Program-made: the position numbers and the translations under genes | Assembly: GCF_012641435.1 (NCBI RefSeq) | Contig: NZ_JABAIJ010000011.1 | Span: 62,001 to 126,000 of the forward strand | Length of the DNA stretch: 64,000 nucleotides | Source of the DNA: Rhizobium sp. P38BS-XIX | GTDB lineage: Bacteria; Pseudomonadota; Alphaproteobacteria; Rhizobiales; Rhizobiaceae | Reading direction: 5' to 3' | The notes under the pieces: model-generated | Told to the model about the DNA's origin: nothing | Database searches by the model: none | The model's input: the letters and a program-made list of their open reading frames with translations, nothing else | Part shown: piece after piece, positions 43,054 to 51,642 of the stretch | How positions within the stretch are numbered: the stretch's first letter is position 1 | Layout: each line of letters opens with the position of its first letter

Positions 43054-43926
43054 TCACGCGGGAAAACGTTCGCTCGCGGCCAACAGCCAATCGCGAAACG
43101 TCTCTGCCTCCGTTGACAGACGGCTGGCCTGCAGAAGCCAGTAAGCTTTTTCCGTATCAAGAGGTGTATCGAAGAGCGTCAAGAGGGTCCCGTTGGCAAG
43201 CTCATCGGTGATCAAAGCGGTCGGGCATAGGCCGATGCCCTGACCGCCAAGGACAGAGCCGATCATTAACGTGAAGTCGGCAAAGATCGGACCGGGTTTC
43301 GGCGATGTGCGGATGCCGGCGAGCGCGAACCATCGTGCCCAGGCGCTTGTCGTTTCGTCATGAAGCAGTTCGGCATGCAGTAGATCCGAAGGTGCGTCGA
43401 TCGGGCCGGCGCGGTGCCGGAACTCTGTCGAGCAGGTCGGCCGGGTCTCGGCGCTCAAAAGAGCGACAGCGTTTGCCGTCGGCATGGGCCCGTGGCGGAT
43501 CATCAGATCTACGCTCGCAGCCTCCGGCGTCCTCGCATCGAGCGCGTAGACGATGTTGATGCGAATATCGGGATGCTTGCGCCTGAAATCCGGAAGCCTT
43601 GGAATCAGCCATCGGGTTGCAACCGAAGCGATGCACGCGACACTGACAGGCCGGTCTTTGCCATCCTGCCTCAGTTTTTGCGCTACGCTCTCAATATGCC
43701 CAAGACCGTGGGCGATAGCAGCCCCGAATTCACGGCCAGCGGCCGTCGCAGTCACGCCACGAGGGTGGCGGGTAAACAGTGGAATGCCCAGCCACGCCTC
43801 CATCGCACGAACATGCTGGCTGATCCCCGCTGCCGTCAAATTCAGCTCTACCGCCGCCTTGGCGAAGCTTTCGTGACGGATGGCGACTTCGAAGGCGCGA
43901 AGGGAAGCCTGGGGGACGGTGCGCAT
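43054..43926 (-). CDS. LysR-family transcriptional regulator (GcvA-like)
   Basis: A 290-residue LTTR of the GcvA/AmpR-like branch: the start MRTVPQASLRAFEVAIRH, the helix-turn-helix region AKAAVELNLTAAGISQHVRAME, and WLGIPLFTRHPRGVTATAAG. The effector domain has RWLIPRLPDFRRKHPDI. The ATG at 43926 is used; the frame opens with a TTG two codons upstream. It is divergent from the DUF1989 gene (44088) with 161 bases between them and is its probable regulator. Confidence 0.9.
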   Translation of the reverse strand: MRTVPQASLRAFEVAIRHESFAKAAVELNLTAAGISQHVRAMEAWLGIPLFTRHPRGVTATAAGREFGAAIAHGLGHIESVAQKLRQDGKDRPVSVACIASVATRWLIPRLPDFRRKHPDIRINIVYALDARTPEAASVDLMIRHGPMPTANAVALLSAETRPTCSTEFRHRAGPIDAPSDLLHAELLHDETTSAWARWFALAGIRTSPKPGPIFADFTLMIGSVLGGQGIGLCPTALITDELANGTLLTLFDTPLDTEKAYWLLQASRLSTEAETFRDWLLAASERFPA

Positions 43927-44087
43927 GGACAAAGGCTAAGTAAGACTTGGCCAAAGCGCAAGAACAATGATCGTTGTGCGTGGCGAACGGCACGCTAGAG
44001 TGTGGGGAAAGCAGTGACCTGCCTGCGTTCGCATGACGGCTGCAGCCAGCGGACGAAGTTTGGAATTTTCAGGAGACAGCAATCAAA

Positions 44088-44948
44088 ATGCACAGCATCC
44101 AAGGTATTACGGCGCCATCCGACGCCGAAGAGCGGCGCAGCAAACCTGCTGTTGTAGTCTATCCGAACGAAACGCTGCCGCCGGTCGATCTGGATCGACT
44201 CCTTGCTGCAAGGCAAAGTATGACGAAGGTTGCTGAGGTCGTCGTGCCGCCGCGTGAGGGGGGCAGCTTTCGCGTGCCCAGGGGCCATTTCTTTCGTATC
44301 GTCAGTGTGGAGGGTGCCCAGGTCGGCGATCTCAACCTATGGAACGCAGAGGATCTCTCCGAGCGGTTTTTCAGCGGTAAGACGCGCGCGCTGCATGCCA
44401 CTCATGTCGGTCGCGGCGATCGTCTGTGGAGCAGCCTGCCATTTTTGCGTCCGATGGCGACAATCACTCATGATACGCTGGGCTGGTACGGCTGGGATGC
44501 GGACGGAGCAGGCGTTCACGATGTCATCGGCACCCGGTGTGACCCCTATACGAACCGGCTGCTAAAAAATGACGACTATCATCACTGCTGCCACTCCAAT
44601 CTGTCGCGAGCGCTTGCAGCGGAAACCAACATGTCCGTTCAGGACGCGGAAGTCCATGTTCACGATGTTCTGAATGTTTTCATGTGCACGGGCTTCACGC
44701 ATGACACGCATCAGTATTTCATGAAGGCAAGCCCGGTGCGGCCTGGCGATTTCATCGAGTTCTTTGCGGAGATCGATCTTCTGGGAGCCTTGTCGGCTTG
44801 TCCTGGCGGGGATTGCGGCAGCGGCCATTCGAGTGACGAAGCGGCTTGCTACCCCTTGCTGGTGGAAATCTGGCGCCCACAGCCGGATAGCTTGACGGGT
44901 CGAAAGTTTCCCGAGCGCAGCGGCTATCCGAGAACGCATGGTCTATAG
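44088..44948 (+). CDS. DUF1989 / urea carboxylase-associated family protein
   Basis: A 286-residue protein of the DUF1989 family, which includes the urea-carboxylase-associated proteins now linked to carboxyguanidine/guanidine metabolism. Features are VVPPREGGSFRVPRGHFFRI, VGDLNLWNAEDLSERF, and a cluster of potential metal ligands (DDYHHCCHSNL, EVHVHDVLNVFMCTGF, and CPGGDCGSGH). The conserved His/Cys set suggests a metal enzyme. It stands alone with a divergent LysR gene; no urea carboxylase or allophanate hydrolase gene is nearby, so the role here is open. Confidence 0.85.
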   Translation: MHSIQGITAPSDAEERRSKPAVVVYPNETLPPVDLDRLLAARQSMTKVAEVVVPPREGGSFRVPRGHFFRIVSVEGAQVGDLNLWNAEDLSERFFSGKTRALHATHVGRGDRLWSSLPFLRPMATITHDTLGWYGWDADGAGVHDVIGTRCDPYTNRLLKNDDYHHCCHSNLSRALAAETNMSVQDAEVHVHDVLNVFMCTGFTHDTHQYFMKASPVRPGDFIEFFAEIDLLGALSACPGGDCGSGHSSDEAACYPLLVEIWRPQPDSLTGRKFPERSGYPRTHGL

Positions 44949-44970
44949 GCAGTACGTTGCGAAAAATTTT

Positions 44971-44992
44971 GCCGGCGGTTTCCACCGCCGGC
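44971..44992 (-). terminator. GC-rich hairpin between convergent DUF1989 and glycine-zipper genes
   Basis: Perfect 8-bp stem GCCGGCGG / CCGCCGGC with a 6-base loop. On the minus strand it is followed by AAAATTTTTC, so it best fits termination of the glycine-zipper gene; it may also act on the plus strand. Confidence 0.7.
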
Positions 44993-45050
44993 ATCGGAAT
45001 TTGATTATAAAGCGGAATACATCTTAGAACGACGCATCCCGCCGATCATT

Positions 45051-45410
45051 TTAATCGCAAACGCGCATGCGTTCGTAGTGATATCCGTCGTCATACTGGT
45101 TTTGGACCGGGCGGCTTTCAAACCAGCAACGCGGCGGCGGCGGTGGCGGTTCTGCGTAAACCGGGCCACTGTTATTGTTCACGATAGCGCCGCCGATCAG
45201 GCCACCGATTAGGCCTGCGGCCACGCCGCCGGCAATTGCGCCGCCATTGCCGTGGTGATGATGGCGACGCCAGTCGTCATGACCGCGATAATCGCCGCGA
45301 TACGGCGGGCGGCCGTCATATTGCTGCGCTTGGGCAACGCCGACTGGCGCCAATGCGCCGCCGACGACCGTCGCAGCCAGCAAAACTGTAAGAACCGTTT
45401 TCTTTATCAT
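45051..45410 (-). CDS. exported glycine-zipper protein
   Basis: A 119-residue protein. It has a signal peptide (MIKKTVLTVLLAATVVGGAL, cleavage near AQAQ), a basic His/Arg-rich stretch (HDDWRRHHHHG), a glycine zipper (GGAIAGGVAAGLIGGLIGGAIV) likely to insert in the outer membrane, a run of six prolines, and a C-terminal part with two cysteines (RCWFE, MRVCD) that may form a disulfide. The start at 45410 follows GGAGG. Similar small proteins are common in rhizobia and unassigned. It is a single-gene unit. Confidence 0.8.
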   Translation of the reverse strand: MIKKTVLTVLLAATVVGGALAPVGVAQAQQYDGRPPYRGDYRGHDDWRRHHHHGNGGAIAGGVAAGLIGGLIGGAIVNNNSGPVYAEPPPPPPRCWFESRPVQNQYDDGYHYERMRVCD

Positions 45411-45523
45411 GACTACCTCCAAAGCAGTCTTTATGCTCAGCGAAATGCGCGAGACTTATATTCAACGTCCTAAGCATGATTATGTTCAGCTGAATATTTA
45501 ATGAATGTGCCGTTCATCCGCTG

Positions 45524-45547
45524 AAAAGCCTGCAAAATTAGGCTTTT
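45524..45547. terminator. terminator downstream of the thi operon
   Basis: AAAAGCCT / AGGCTTTT, a perfect 8-bp inverted repeat with an 8-base loop, giving T-tracts on both strands. It lies 25 bases after the thiE stop. Confidence 0.7.
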
Positions 45548-45570
45548 GCAACAGTTCTATCTCCGAATTA

Positions 45571-46182
45571 TCAGGTTTTGAGATGGCCGCGTGTGGCGCG
45601 AATCCATTCGAGGGTTCGTGATTCGGGGTCCGGATTGCGGGTGACGTCGGTCACGACAGCCGCGCTATCCGCGCCATTTTGGAACACGCCGGGAATTCTC
45701 TCGACACTAAGCCCGCCGATCGCAACAAGGGGGATGTTGCCGATCGTCGTCTTCCATTGGCCGATGCGCTCCAAGCCCTGTGGTGCCCAGGGCATGGCTT
45801 TCAATATCGTCGGATAGATCGGCCCGAGCGCGATGTAGTCCGGGATTGCCGCGAGGGCGGTCGTCAATTCCGCTGCGTCATGGGTCGAAAGCCCCAACTT
45901 CAAGCCGGCGGCGCGTATGGGACCGAGATCCGCGACCGCCAGATCTTCCTGACCGAGATGGATGAAATCGCAATCCTCTTCGATCGCTGCCTGCCAATAG
46001 TCGTTGATGATCAACTGGCAGCCATGATCAGCGCAGACAGCCCTGGCAGCACGAATCTCCGCGCGAATTTCGGAAGCCGCCCGATCCTTGATGCGCAATT
46101 GGACGAGTTTGACGCCGAGCGGCACCAACCGTTCAACCCAGACAGCGCTGTCGACGATCAAATAGAAGGGATCAAGCGTCAC
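45571..46182 (-). CDS. thiE: thiamine-phosphate synthase
   Basis: A 203-residue TIM-barrel enzyme that joins HMP-pyrophosphate and thiazole phosphate. Motifs are KLVQLRIKDR, QLIINDYWQAAIEEDCDFIHLGQEDL (in two pieces), LGLSTHDAAEL, YIALGPIYPT and LVAIGGLSVERI. The start is the GTG at 46182, which overlaps the thiG stop (GTGA). It is the last gene of thiCOSGE. Rhizobial ThiE of this type is divergent from E. coli ThiE, but the pattern is intact. Confidence 0.93.
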   Translation of the reverse strand: MTLDPFYLIVDSAVWVERLVPLGVKLVQLRIKDRAASEIRAEIRAARAVCADHGCQLIINDYWQAAIEEDCDFIHLGQEDLAVADLGPIRAAGLKLGLSTHDAAELTTALAAIPDYIALGPIYPTILKAMPWAPQGLERIGQWKTTIGNIPLVAIGGLSVERIPGVFQNGADSAAVVTDVTRNPDPESRTLEWIRATRGHLKT

Positions 46183-46952
46183 AGGAACACCGCCTTTCCG
46201 ATGAGGGGCGTCGAGGGAACGGCCATGTCGCGAGGCTCCAGCATGCCCGCCTCGAAAGCCTGCCTGCCGGCATCTATCGTCTTGGAGAAGGCTTCTGCCA
46301 TGCTGGCCGGGTCTCCTGCTCCGGCGACGGCTGTGTTGAGCAGTACGGCGTCGAACCCGAGCTCCATGACCGTTGCCGCATGCGAGGGACGACCGATACC
46401 GGCATCGACGATCAGTGGCACCTCGGGGAAATTCGCCCGCATTGATCGGAGTGCAAAGAGATTGAGCGGCCCTGCCGCTGTTCCGATCGGCGCACACCAT
46501 GGCATCAGCACCTTGCACCCGGCTTCAAGCAAGCGCTCGGCGACGACCAGATCGTCGGTCGTGTAGGGAAAAACCTCGAAGCCCTCGTCGATGAGGATGC
46601 GGGCCGCGTCGACCAGCGCAAAAACATCCGGCTGCAAGGTATCATGAGTGCCGATGACCTCGAGCTTGATCCAGTTGGTCCGAAAAACCTCTCGCGCCAT
46701 CTTCGCGGTCAGCACCGCTTCGGAGATGCCGTGGCAGCCGGCGGTATTTGGAAGAATGCGGGTGCCAAGCGCCCGGATCATGTCGAAGAAGGCGCCACCA
46801 TTGCGGCCGCCTGCCGTTTCACGGCGCAAAGATACGGTCAGGATTTCCGTTCCTGAGCGTTTCACCGTCTCGGCAAGCACGGCCGGCGAGGGATAACGCG
46901 CGGTACCAAGAAGAAGACGGGACGCAATTTTATGTCCATAGAGCTCAAGCAT
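46179..46952 (-). CDS. thiG: thiazole synthase
   Basis: A 257-residue ThiG, which forms thiazole phosphate from deoxyxylulose-5-phosphate, dehydroglycine and ThiS thiocarboxylate. Motifs are SRLLLGTARYPSP, ILPNTAGC, WIKLEVIGD-like WIKLEVIGTHDTLQPD with the Schiff-base Lys, VLMPWCAPIGTAAG, and IVDAGIGRPSHA. The catalytic core matches the family. It follows thiS by two bases and overlaps thiE. Confidence 0.96.
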   Translation of the reverse strand: MLELYGHKIASRLLLGTARYPSPAVLAETVKRSGTEILTVSLRRETAGGRNGGAFFDMIRALGTRILPNTAGCHGISEAVLTAKMAREVFRTNWIKLEVIGTHDTLQPDVFALVDAARILIDEGFEVFPYTTDDLVVAERLLEAGCKVLMPWCAPIGTAAGPLNLFALRSMRANFPEVPLIVDAGIGRPSHAATVMELGFDAVLLNTAVAGAGDPASMAEAFSKTIDAGRQAFEAGMLEPRDMAVPSTPLIGKAVFL

Positions 46953-46954
46953 GA

Positions 46955-47152
46955 TCAGCCTCCCTGCATCGGCGTCAGGATTTCGACGCGGTCATTATCG
47001 TTCAACGCGTGGTCATCGCGGTCTTCACGGTGCACGAGTTCGCCGTTGACGGCAGTTGCCAGCCAATCGCCTTCATAATCGAGCGCGCACAAGAGCTGCG
47101 AAAGTGTGGTGGCGGCAACCGTTTGAGCTTCGCCGTTGATGATCAGGCGCAT
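46955..47152 (-). CDS. thiS: sulfur carrier protein ThiS
   Basis: A 65-residue ubiquitin-like protein starting MRLIINGEAQ and ending MQGG; the Gly-Gly tail is adenylated and thiocarboxylated to deliver sulfur to ThiG. The ATG at 47152 follows GAGGG and is preferred over an upstream ATG ten codons earlier that would overlap thiO. Third gene of the operon. Confidence 0.94.
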   Translation of the reverse strand: MRLIINGEAQTVAATTLSQLLCALDYEGDWLATAVNGELVHREDRDDHALNDNDRVEILTPMQGG

Positions 47153-47163
47153 TGGGATTCCCT

Positions 47164-48123
47164 CTATTCGGACTGTTGGCAAAAAAGCATGTCGGCAGCT
47201 TGGGCGGCCATCGCGGGCGCGAGCAGAAAGCCATGACGGTAGAGCCCGTTAAAGGTGACGATATTGTCCTGCCGCGTCACACGCGGAAAATTGTCTGGGA
47301 AGGCGGGGCGGATGCCGACGCCTGTCTCAACGACGGTGGCATCGGCAAATGCCGGATGGACCGCATAGGCGGCGTTGAGCAGCTCCATCAACGAGCGCGC
47401 AGTGATCGGGCCGTTGAAATCGCTCTCGATCATGGTCGCGCCGACCATGAACAGGCCGCCTCCGCGTGGGACGATATAGATTGGGATGCGCGGGTGCAGG
47501 AGCCGGATGGGGCGGGCGAGTGTTACTTCTTCCGTATGAAGATAGAGCATTTCGCCGCGTACACCACGAAGTTCGCTGGCATCCCCGATGCGGGCGGCGC
47601 CCGTGCAATCGACGATCTCGGTAAATTCGCGCGCATCCACATCTGTCTTGGTGAACGCGACACCCTGCGCTGAAAGCTTCTTCTTCAAGCCGAGCAGCGC
47701 GCGGCGCGGATTGAGGTGAGCTTCCTGGCGAAAGAACAGTGCCTGCTTGAAGCGGCCGGAAAGAGAGGGTTCGAGGGAAGCGATCTCGTTTTCCCCCATC
47801 CAATCATGCCCGGTCGTGCGGCTGGCGAACCGCTTGAGTTCGCCAAAATCGCGCGGCGGCGCGATGACGAGCGTTCCGTTGCGCACGACTTCACCGGGCA
47901 GCATCTTATCCCATCGATCTGCGGCGTCGAAGCCGCGCGTCAACACGGCTTCTTCGGCGTTTTCCCGCTCACAGAAGGGCGCGAGCATGCCGCCGGCAAG
48001 CCACGAGGCGGCATGGCTGAAGTCGACGTGCGGATCGGAAATGGTCACATCCGCTCCACGCGCGCTAAGTTCATGGGCAACCACGAGGCCGGCAACGCCG
48101 GCCCCTTTGACAAGGACGTGCAT
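47164..48123 (-). CDS. thiO: glycine oxidase ThiO
   Basis: A 319-residue FAD-dependent oxidase (DAO fold) that converts glycine to dehydroglycine for ThiG. The FAD loop is LVKGAGVAGLVVAHELSARG; later VDCTGAA, LRGVRGEMLYL, the arginine in HPRIPIYIVPRGGG, and the C-terminal GLYRHGFLLAPAMA are typical. ThiO replaces the tyrosine lyase ThiH in aerobes. It starts four bases after thiC ends. Confidence 0.95.
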   Translation of the reverse strand: MHVLVKGAGVAGLVVAHELSARGADVTISDPHVDFSHAASWLAGGMLAPFCERENAEEAVLTRGFDAADRWDKMLPGEVVRNGTLVIAPPRDFGELKRFASRTTGHDWMGENEIASLEPSLSGRFKQALFFRQEAHLNPRRALLGLKKKLSAQGVAFTKTDVDAREFTEIVDCTGAARIGDASELRGVRGEMLYLHTEEVTLARPIRLLHPRIPIYIVPRGGGLFMVGATMIESDFNGPITARSLMELLNAAYAVHPAFADATVVETGVGIRPAFPDNFPRVTRQDNIVTFNGLYRHGFLLAPAMAAQAADMLFCQQSE

Positions 48124-48127
48124 TTTA

Positions 48128-49951
48128 TTAGGCCGGACGTGCGGACGTGTCGATTGGCATATAGAGATCGCCGCCTTCCCGGTACTTTGCCGCCATGGCT
48201 TTCAGCCCTTCTTTCTGCGCTTCGGCACGAATGTCGTGCGAGATCCGCATCGAGCAGAATTTCGGACCGCACATCGAGCAGAAATGCGCGACCTTGTGCG
48301 CTTCCTTCGGCAGGGTTTCGTCGTGGAAGCTGCGGGCGGTGTCCGGATCGAGCGACAGATTAAACTGATCCTCCCAACGGAATTCGAAACGAGCTCGCGA
48401 CAAGGCGTCGTCACGTACCTGGGCCGCCGGATGGCCCTTGGCCAGATCGGCGGCATGTGCGGCGATCTTGTATGTGATCACACCGGTCTTGACGTCGTTT
48501 CTATCCGGCAGGCCCAAATGTTCCTTCGGCGTGACGTAGCAGAGCATCGCTGTTCCGAACCAGCCGATCATCGCAGCGCCGATTCCCGAGGTGATATGAT
48601 CGTAGCCGGGTGCGATATCCGTCGTCAGCGGCCCGAGCGTATAGAAGGGCGCTTCGCCGCAAACGGCGAGCTGCTTGTCCATATTCTCCTTGATCTTGTG
48701 CATCGGCACGTGGCCGGGGCCTTCGATCATGACTTGACAATCCCTGGCCCAGGCAATCTTCGTCAACTCGCCGAGCGTCTCCAGCTCGGCAAACTGTGCG
48801 GCGTCGTTGGCATCGGCGATCGAGCCGGGGCGCAACCCGTCGCCGAGCGAGAAGGAGACGTCATAGGCACGGCAGATATCGCAGATTTCCTCGAAGTGCT
48901 CGTAAAGGAAGCTCTCGCGATGGTGATGAAGACACCACTTGGCCATGATCGAGCCGCCGCGTGAGACGATGCCGGTGACGCGGTTGACGGTTAGTGGAAT
49001 ATAATGCAGCCGCACGCCGGCATGGATGGTGAAATAATCGACACCCTGTTCGGCCTGCTCGATCAGGGTATCCCGGTACACTTCCCAGGTCAGCTCCTCG
49101 GCGATACCGCCAACTTTTTCCAAAGCCTGATAGAGCGGCACCGTGCCGATCGGCAGCGGCGAGTTGCGGATGATCCATTCGCGGATGTTGTGAATGTTGC
49201 GGCCTGTCGACAGGTCCATGACGGTATCTGCGCCCCAGCGCGCTGCCCAGACCATCTTCTCGACTTCTTCGGCCATGGATGAGGTGACTGCGGAATTACC
49301 GATATTGGCGTTGATCTTCACGAGGAAGTTCCGGCCGATGATCATCGGTTCGCTTTCCGGATGGTTGATGTTGGCCGGAATGATGGCGCGGCCGGCGGCC
49401 ACCTCCTGGCGGACGAATTCGGGGGTTACGTGATCTGGAATATGGGCGCCAAAGCTCTCGCCGTCGCGGATCAAAGCTTCCGCCTTCGCCTTGCGACCGA
49501 GATTTTCGCGGATGGCGATGAACTCCATTTCCGGCGTGATGATGCCGGCGCGCGCATAGGCGAGCTGGGTGACGGCCTTGCCGTCCTTGGCGCGCAGCGG
49601 CGGGCGTTTGGCCGGAAATTCCGGCGTCAGCCGATCGCCGCTCACGAAGCCGTTATCCTCGGGACGCACGTCGCGACCCTCATAGGCCTCGACATCGCCG
49701 CGGGAGAGCACCCAGTCGCGGCGCAACTGCGACAGGCCCTGTTCGATACGGATATCGGCTCCTTCGATCGTGTAGGAACCGGAGGAATCATAGACGACGA
49801 CCGGCGGTTCGCCTGATGTCGGATGGACGCTGATTTCGCGCATCGGCACCCGGATGTTGGCGTGGATCTCTCCGGGGATATAGATCTTCCGCGAGGCCGG
49901 CAGCGGGCCGGTGGTAACGGTCGGGGTGAGGTTCTTTGCGGCAATGTTCAT
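48128..49951 (-). CDS. thiC: phosphomethylpyrimidine synthase
   Basis: A 607-residue radical-SAM enzyme that rearranges aminoimidazole ribotide to HMP phosphate. The cluster motif is CSMCGPKFCSM near the C-terminus; GADTVMDLSTG, HHHRESFLYEHF, SLGDGLRPGS and EGPGHVP are family signatures. The ATG at 49951 follows GGAG; a TTG five codons upstream is in frame but less likely. It is the first gene of thiCOSGE and is preceded by a TPP riboswitch. Confidence 0.97.
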   Translation of the reverse strand: MNIAAKNLTPTVTTGPLPASRKIYIPGEIHANIRVPMREISVHPTSGEPPVVVYDSSGSYTIEGADIRIEQGLSQLRRDWVLSRGDVEAYEGRDVRPEDNGFVSGDRLTPEFPAKRPPLRAKDGKAVTQLAYARAGIITPEMEFIAIRENLGRKAKAEALIRDGESFGAHIPDHVTPEFVRQEVAAGRAIIPANINHPESEPMIIGRNFLVKINANIGNSAVTSSMAEEVEKMVWAARWGADTVMDLSTGRNIHNIREWIIRNSPLPIGTVPLYQALEKVGGIAEELTWEVYRDTLIEQAEQGVDYFTIHAGVRLHYIPLTVNRVTGIVSRGGSIMAKWCLHHHRESFLYEHFEEICDICRAYDVSFSLGDGLRPGSIADANDAAQFAELETLGELTKIAWARDCQVMIEGPGHVPMHKIKENMDKQLAVCGEAPFYTLGPLTTDIAPGYDHITSGIGAAMIGWFGTAMLCYVTPKEHLGLPDRNDVKTGVITYKIAAHAADLAKGHPAAQVRDDALSRARFEFRWEDQFNLSLDPDTARSFHDETLPKEAHKVAHFCSMCGPKFCSMRISHDIRAEAQKEGLKAMAAKYREGGDLYMPIDTSARPA

Positions 49952-50058
49952 GGTTTGAGGCTCCAAGTTGCAGTTGGAGACCCAGTCCTCAGCCGGAATG
50001 ATGGAAAGACGCCGGCACGGAATCCACGCGGGAATCCAAAGCCATCGAGCGCTTGCAC

Positions 50059-50166
50059 CGTCCCTACGCCAGTATGAACTGGATCAGGTTCAACGGGTCA
50101 CTGCGCCCACAATCGGCAAAGCCGAATTGCTCAGCAGTATCTCAGCCCCTTGCCGGGACCCCCCTG
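50059..50166 (-). promoter_or_regulatory. TPP riboswitch (THI element)
   Basis: On the minus strand the conserved aptamer blocks are in order: GGGGTCCCGG...GGCTGAGATACTG (CTGAGA at 50140-50145), the variable P3a stem, GACCCGTTGAACCTGATC (50082-50099), and CATACTGGCGTAGGGA (50061-50076). It precedes thiC by about 110 bases. TPP binding would lower expression of thiCOSGE, in Gram-negatives usually by hiding the ribosome site. Confidence 0.95.
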
Positions 50167-50179
50167 GTGAATGTCAGAA

Positions 50180-50208
50180 GGCTATGCGCTCTCTTCTGCT
50201 GCTGTCAA
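50180..50208 (-). promoter_or_regulatory. thiC promoter candidate
   Basis: On the minus strand TTGACA (50203-50208) is followed after 17 bases by ATAGCC (50180-50185), a weak -10. It would start transcription just before the TPP aptamer. Confidence 0.5.
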
Positions 50209-50284
50209 CCCTGTAGCAGTGAACGCGCCTAGCCCGGTATTGCCATATGGCTTGTCTTTTGGCTTCCGATCGATGCGCTTCGGC

Positions 50285-51028
50285 TCAGTAGCGAGGAGCG
50301 GTATTGCCGACGAAACGGTGAGGACCGGTATGGTTCAGCTTGCTCGCCGTATCGAGCCAGATCTTGCCGCCCAGCGCCCGCCAGCGACGGCAGAAAGCAA
50401 AGTCCTCACTCAAATAGAGGCCGGTTTCTTCCTCGATCATGCATTCGAACAGAGCGTATTGCGTTCCCGGTGACCGCTTTGTGCTCGGATAGGCATGGAT
50501 GGCATTGTAGCTCAGGCCCGGATAGGCCTCGGTCATCTGCTCAATGACGGTCCGCTTGATCAACAACATGCCCGTACCGGCATAAACGGCACTGACAAAG
50601 TCTCCATCGCGCTCGGCACTCTGTCCGACTATCGGCGTGCCGACATAATGGAGCGCGGCGGCAGCAAGCGAGGTTCCTTCCTGCGAATTCGTCTTGGCCG
50701 CCATGTTCCAATCATAATCCTTGATGGGATACATCGCGGCGACGACATCCTTGTCGGACTCCAGCAATCGCATCACCTGATCAGGTTCGAAGCTGATGTC
50801 TGCGTCGACGAAGAGCAAGTGAGTCGCAGTCGTGTCGTTCAGGAAGGACGACACCAGCGTGTTGCGGCTGCGGGTGATCAGCGCGTCATTGCCAAGCAGC
50901 GCAAGCGTCAGCTGGATGCCAGCCTGCGCGCCCGTCTGCATGAGCGAGAAAATGGATTGCATGTAATCCTTGGTTACGAGGCCGCCGAAACAGGGAGTGG
51001 CAATAAAGATCAGCCGATTCTCGGTCAT
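50285..51028 (-). CDS. GT-A-fold glycosyltransferase-like protein
   Basis: A 247-residue protein resembling small GT-A-type glycosyltransferases. It has an N-terminal nucleotide-binding start (RLIFIATPCFGG), ITRSRNTLVSSFLND, and the DxD motif LLFVDADISF (D75, D77) that binds a metal-sugar nucleotide, followed by MYPIKDYDW and GTGMLLIKRTV. The C-terminus carries EDFAFCRRWRALGGKIWLD and a histidine (LNHTG), as in related enzymes. The acceptor is unknown. It stands alone next to the thiC leader. Confidence 0.82.
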   Translation of the reverse strand: MTENRLIFIATPCFGGLVTKDYMQSIFSLMQTGAQAGIQLTLALLGNDALITRSRNTLVSSFLNDTTATHLLFVDADISFEPDQVMRLLESDKDVVAAMYPIKDYDWNMAAKTNSQEGTSLAAAALHYVGTPIVGQSAERDGDFVSAVYAGTGMLLIKRTVIEQMTEAYPGLSYNAIHAYPSTKRSPGTQYALFECMIEEETGLYLSEDFAFCRRWRALGGKIWLDTASKLNHTGPHRFVGNTAPRY

Positions 51029-51642
51029 TCGCAGTGAGTCCCTTTCCGGTGCGCGCGAGTCGCCGGAATCTAGGGAGATTCAACATTTCTGTGTGTAGCG
51101 AATTATTGAAATTTGTTTCTCATTCTTTTCTGAATGTTTCTGACAATGCTGATCGCGTCCGGCAATCAGCTGCGCAAATCATGTCTTGCGCGTGAATTCG
51201 AGCTCTCGCAGATCCGTGATCGGCGGCCTGAATCTCCCGGTTTATCGTCCGTTTTTCGGGCCACCGAGCGCGACGCAGCCTCCCATTGGCGCCATTGATG
51301 AAAGGAAACACCGGTGAGGTTGACGCAGTTGCATTTAAGCAACAGCGCTCAAGAGTAGCATTCGTGCGGTTTTCACATAATTGACAAACATACGGGCTGT
51401 TTGTAATCCAAATGCAGGACACAAAAATTGTCTTACGGTCGACCGTTCGGCCGGATCGGTAGGGGCATTTCGTTACCCTTGCCGCGAGGTCAATTTTGGA
51501 GGTTAGAGGGGACTCAAGCCAACAATAAGGTGCGTATTTGCCGGGTTACCTGGTCGTAGTTAGACCGAGCCGATTTTCAGGTGGTATTCCAGTTCTGTTC
51601 TCGCGGTAAGATAGAAATGCATATTACAACCAGGAGTTTAAT
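51029..51642. other. porin gene upstream region
   Basis: 614 bases between the glycosyltransferase and porin genes. A TTGACA (51381-51386) with TAATCC 17 bases later (51404-51409) is a possible porin promoter, giving a leader of over 200 bases. The porin ribosome site is AGGAG at about 51632. A 100-codon minus-strand frame here has no support. I see no repeat. Confidence 0.5.

Larger units (their letters stand above)
49952..50284. other. thiC leader and upstream region
   Basis: About 330 bases between thiC and the glycosyltransferase gene. It contains the expression platform (49952-50058), the TPP aptamer (50059-50166) and the candidate promoter (50180-50208). I see no gene in it. Confidence 0.75.

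Noticed and set aside
51120..51422. 100-codon minus-strand frame upstream of the porin gene
   Set aside because: No ribosome site, unlikely composition, and it covers the candidate porin promoter.
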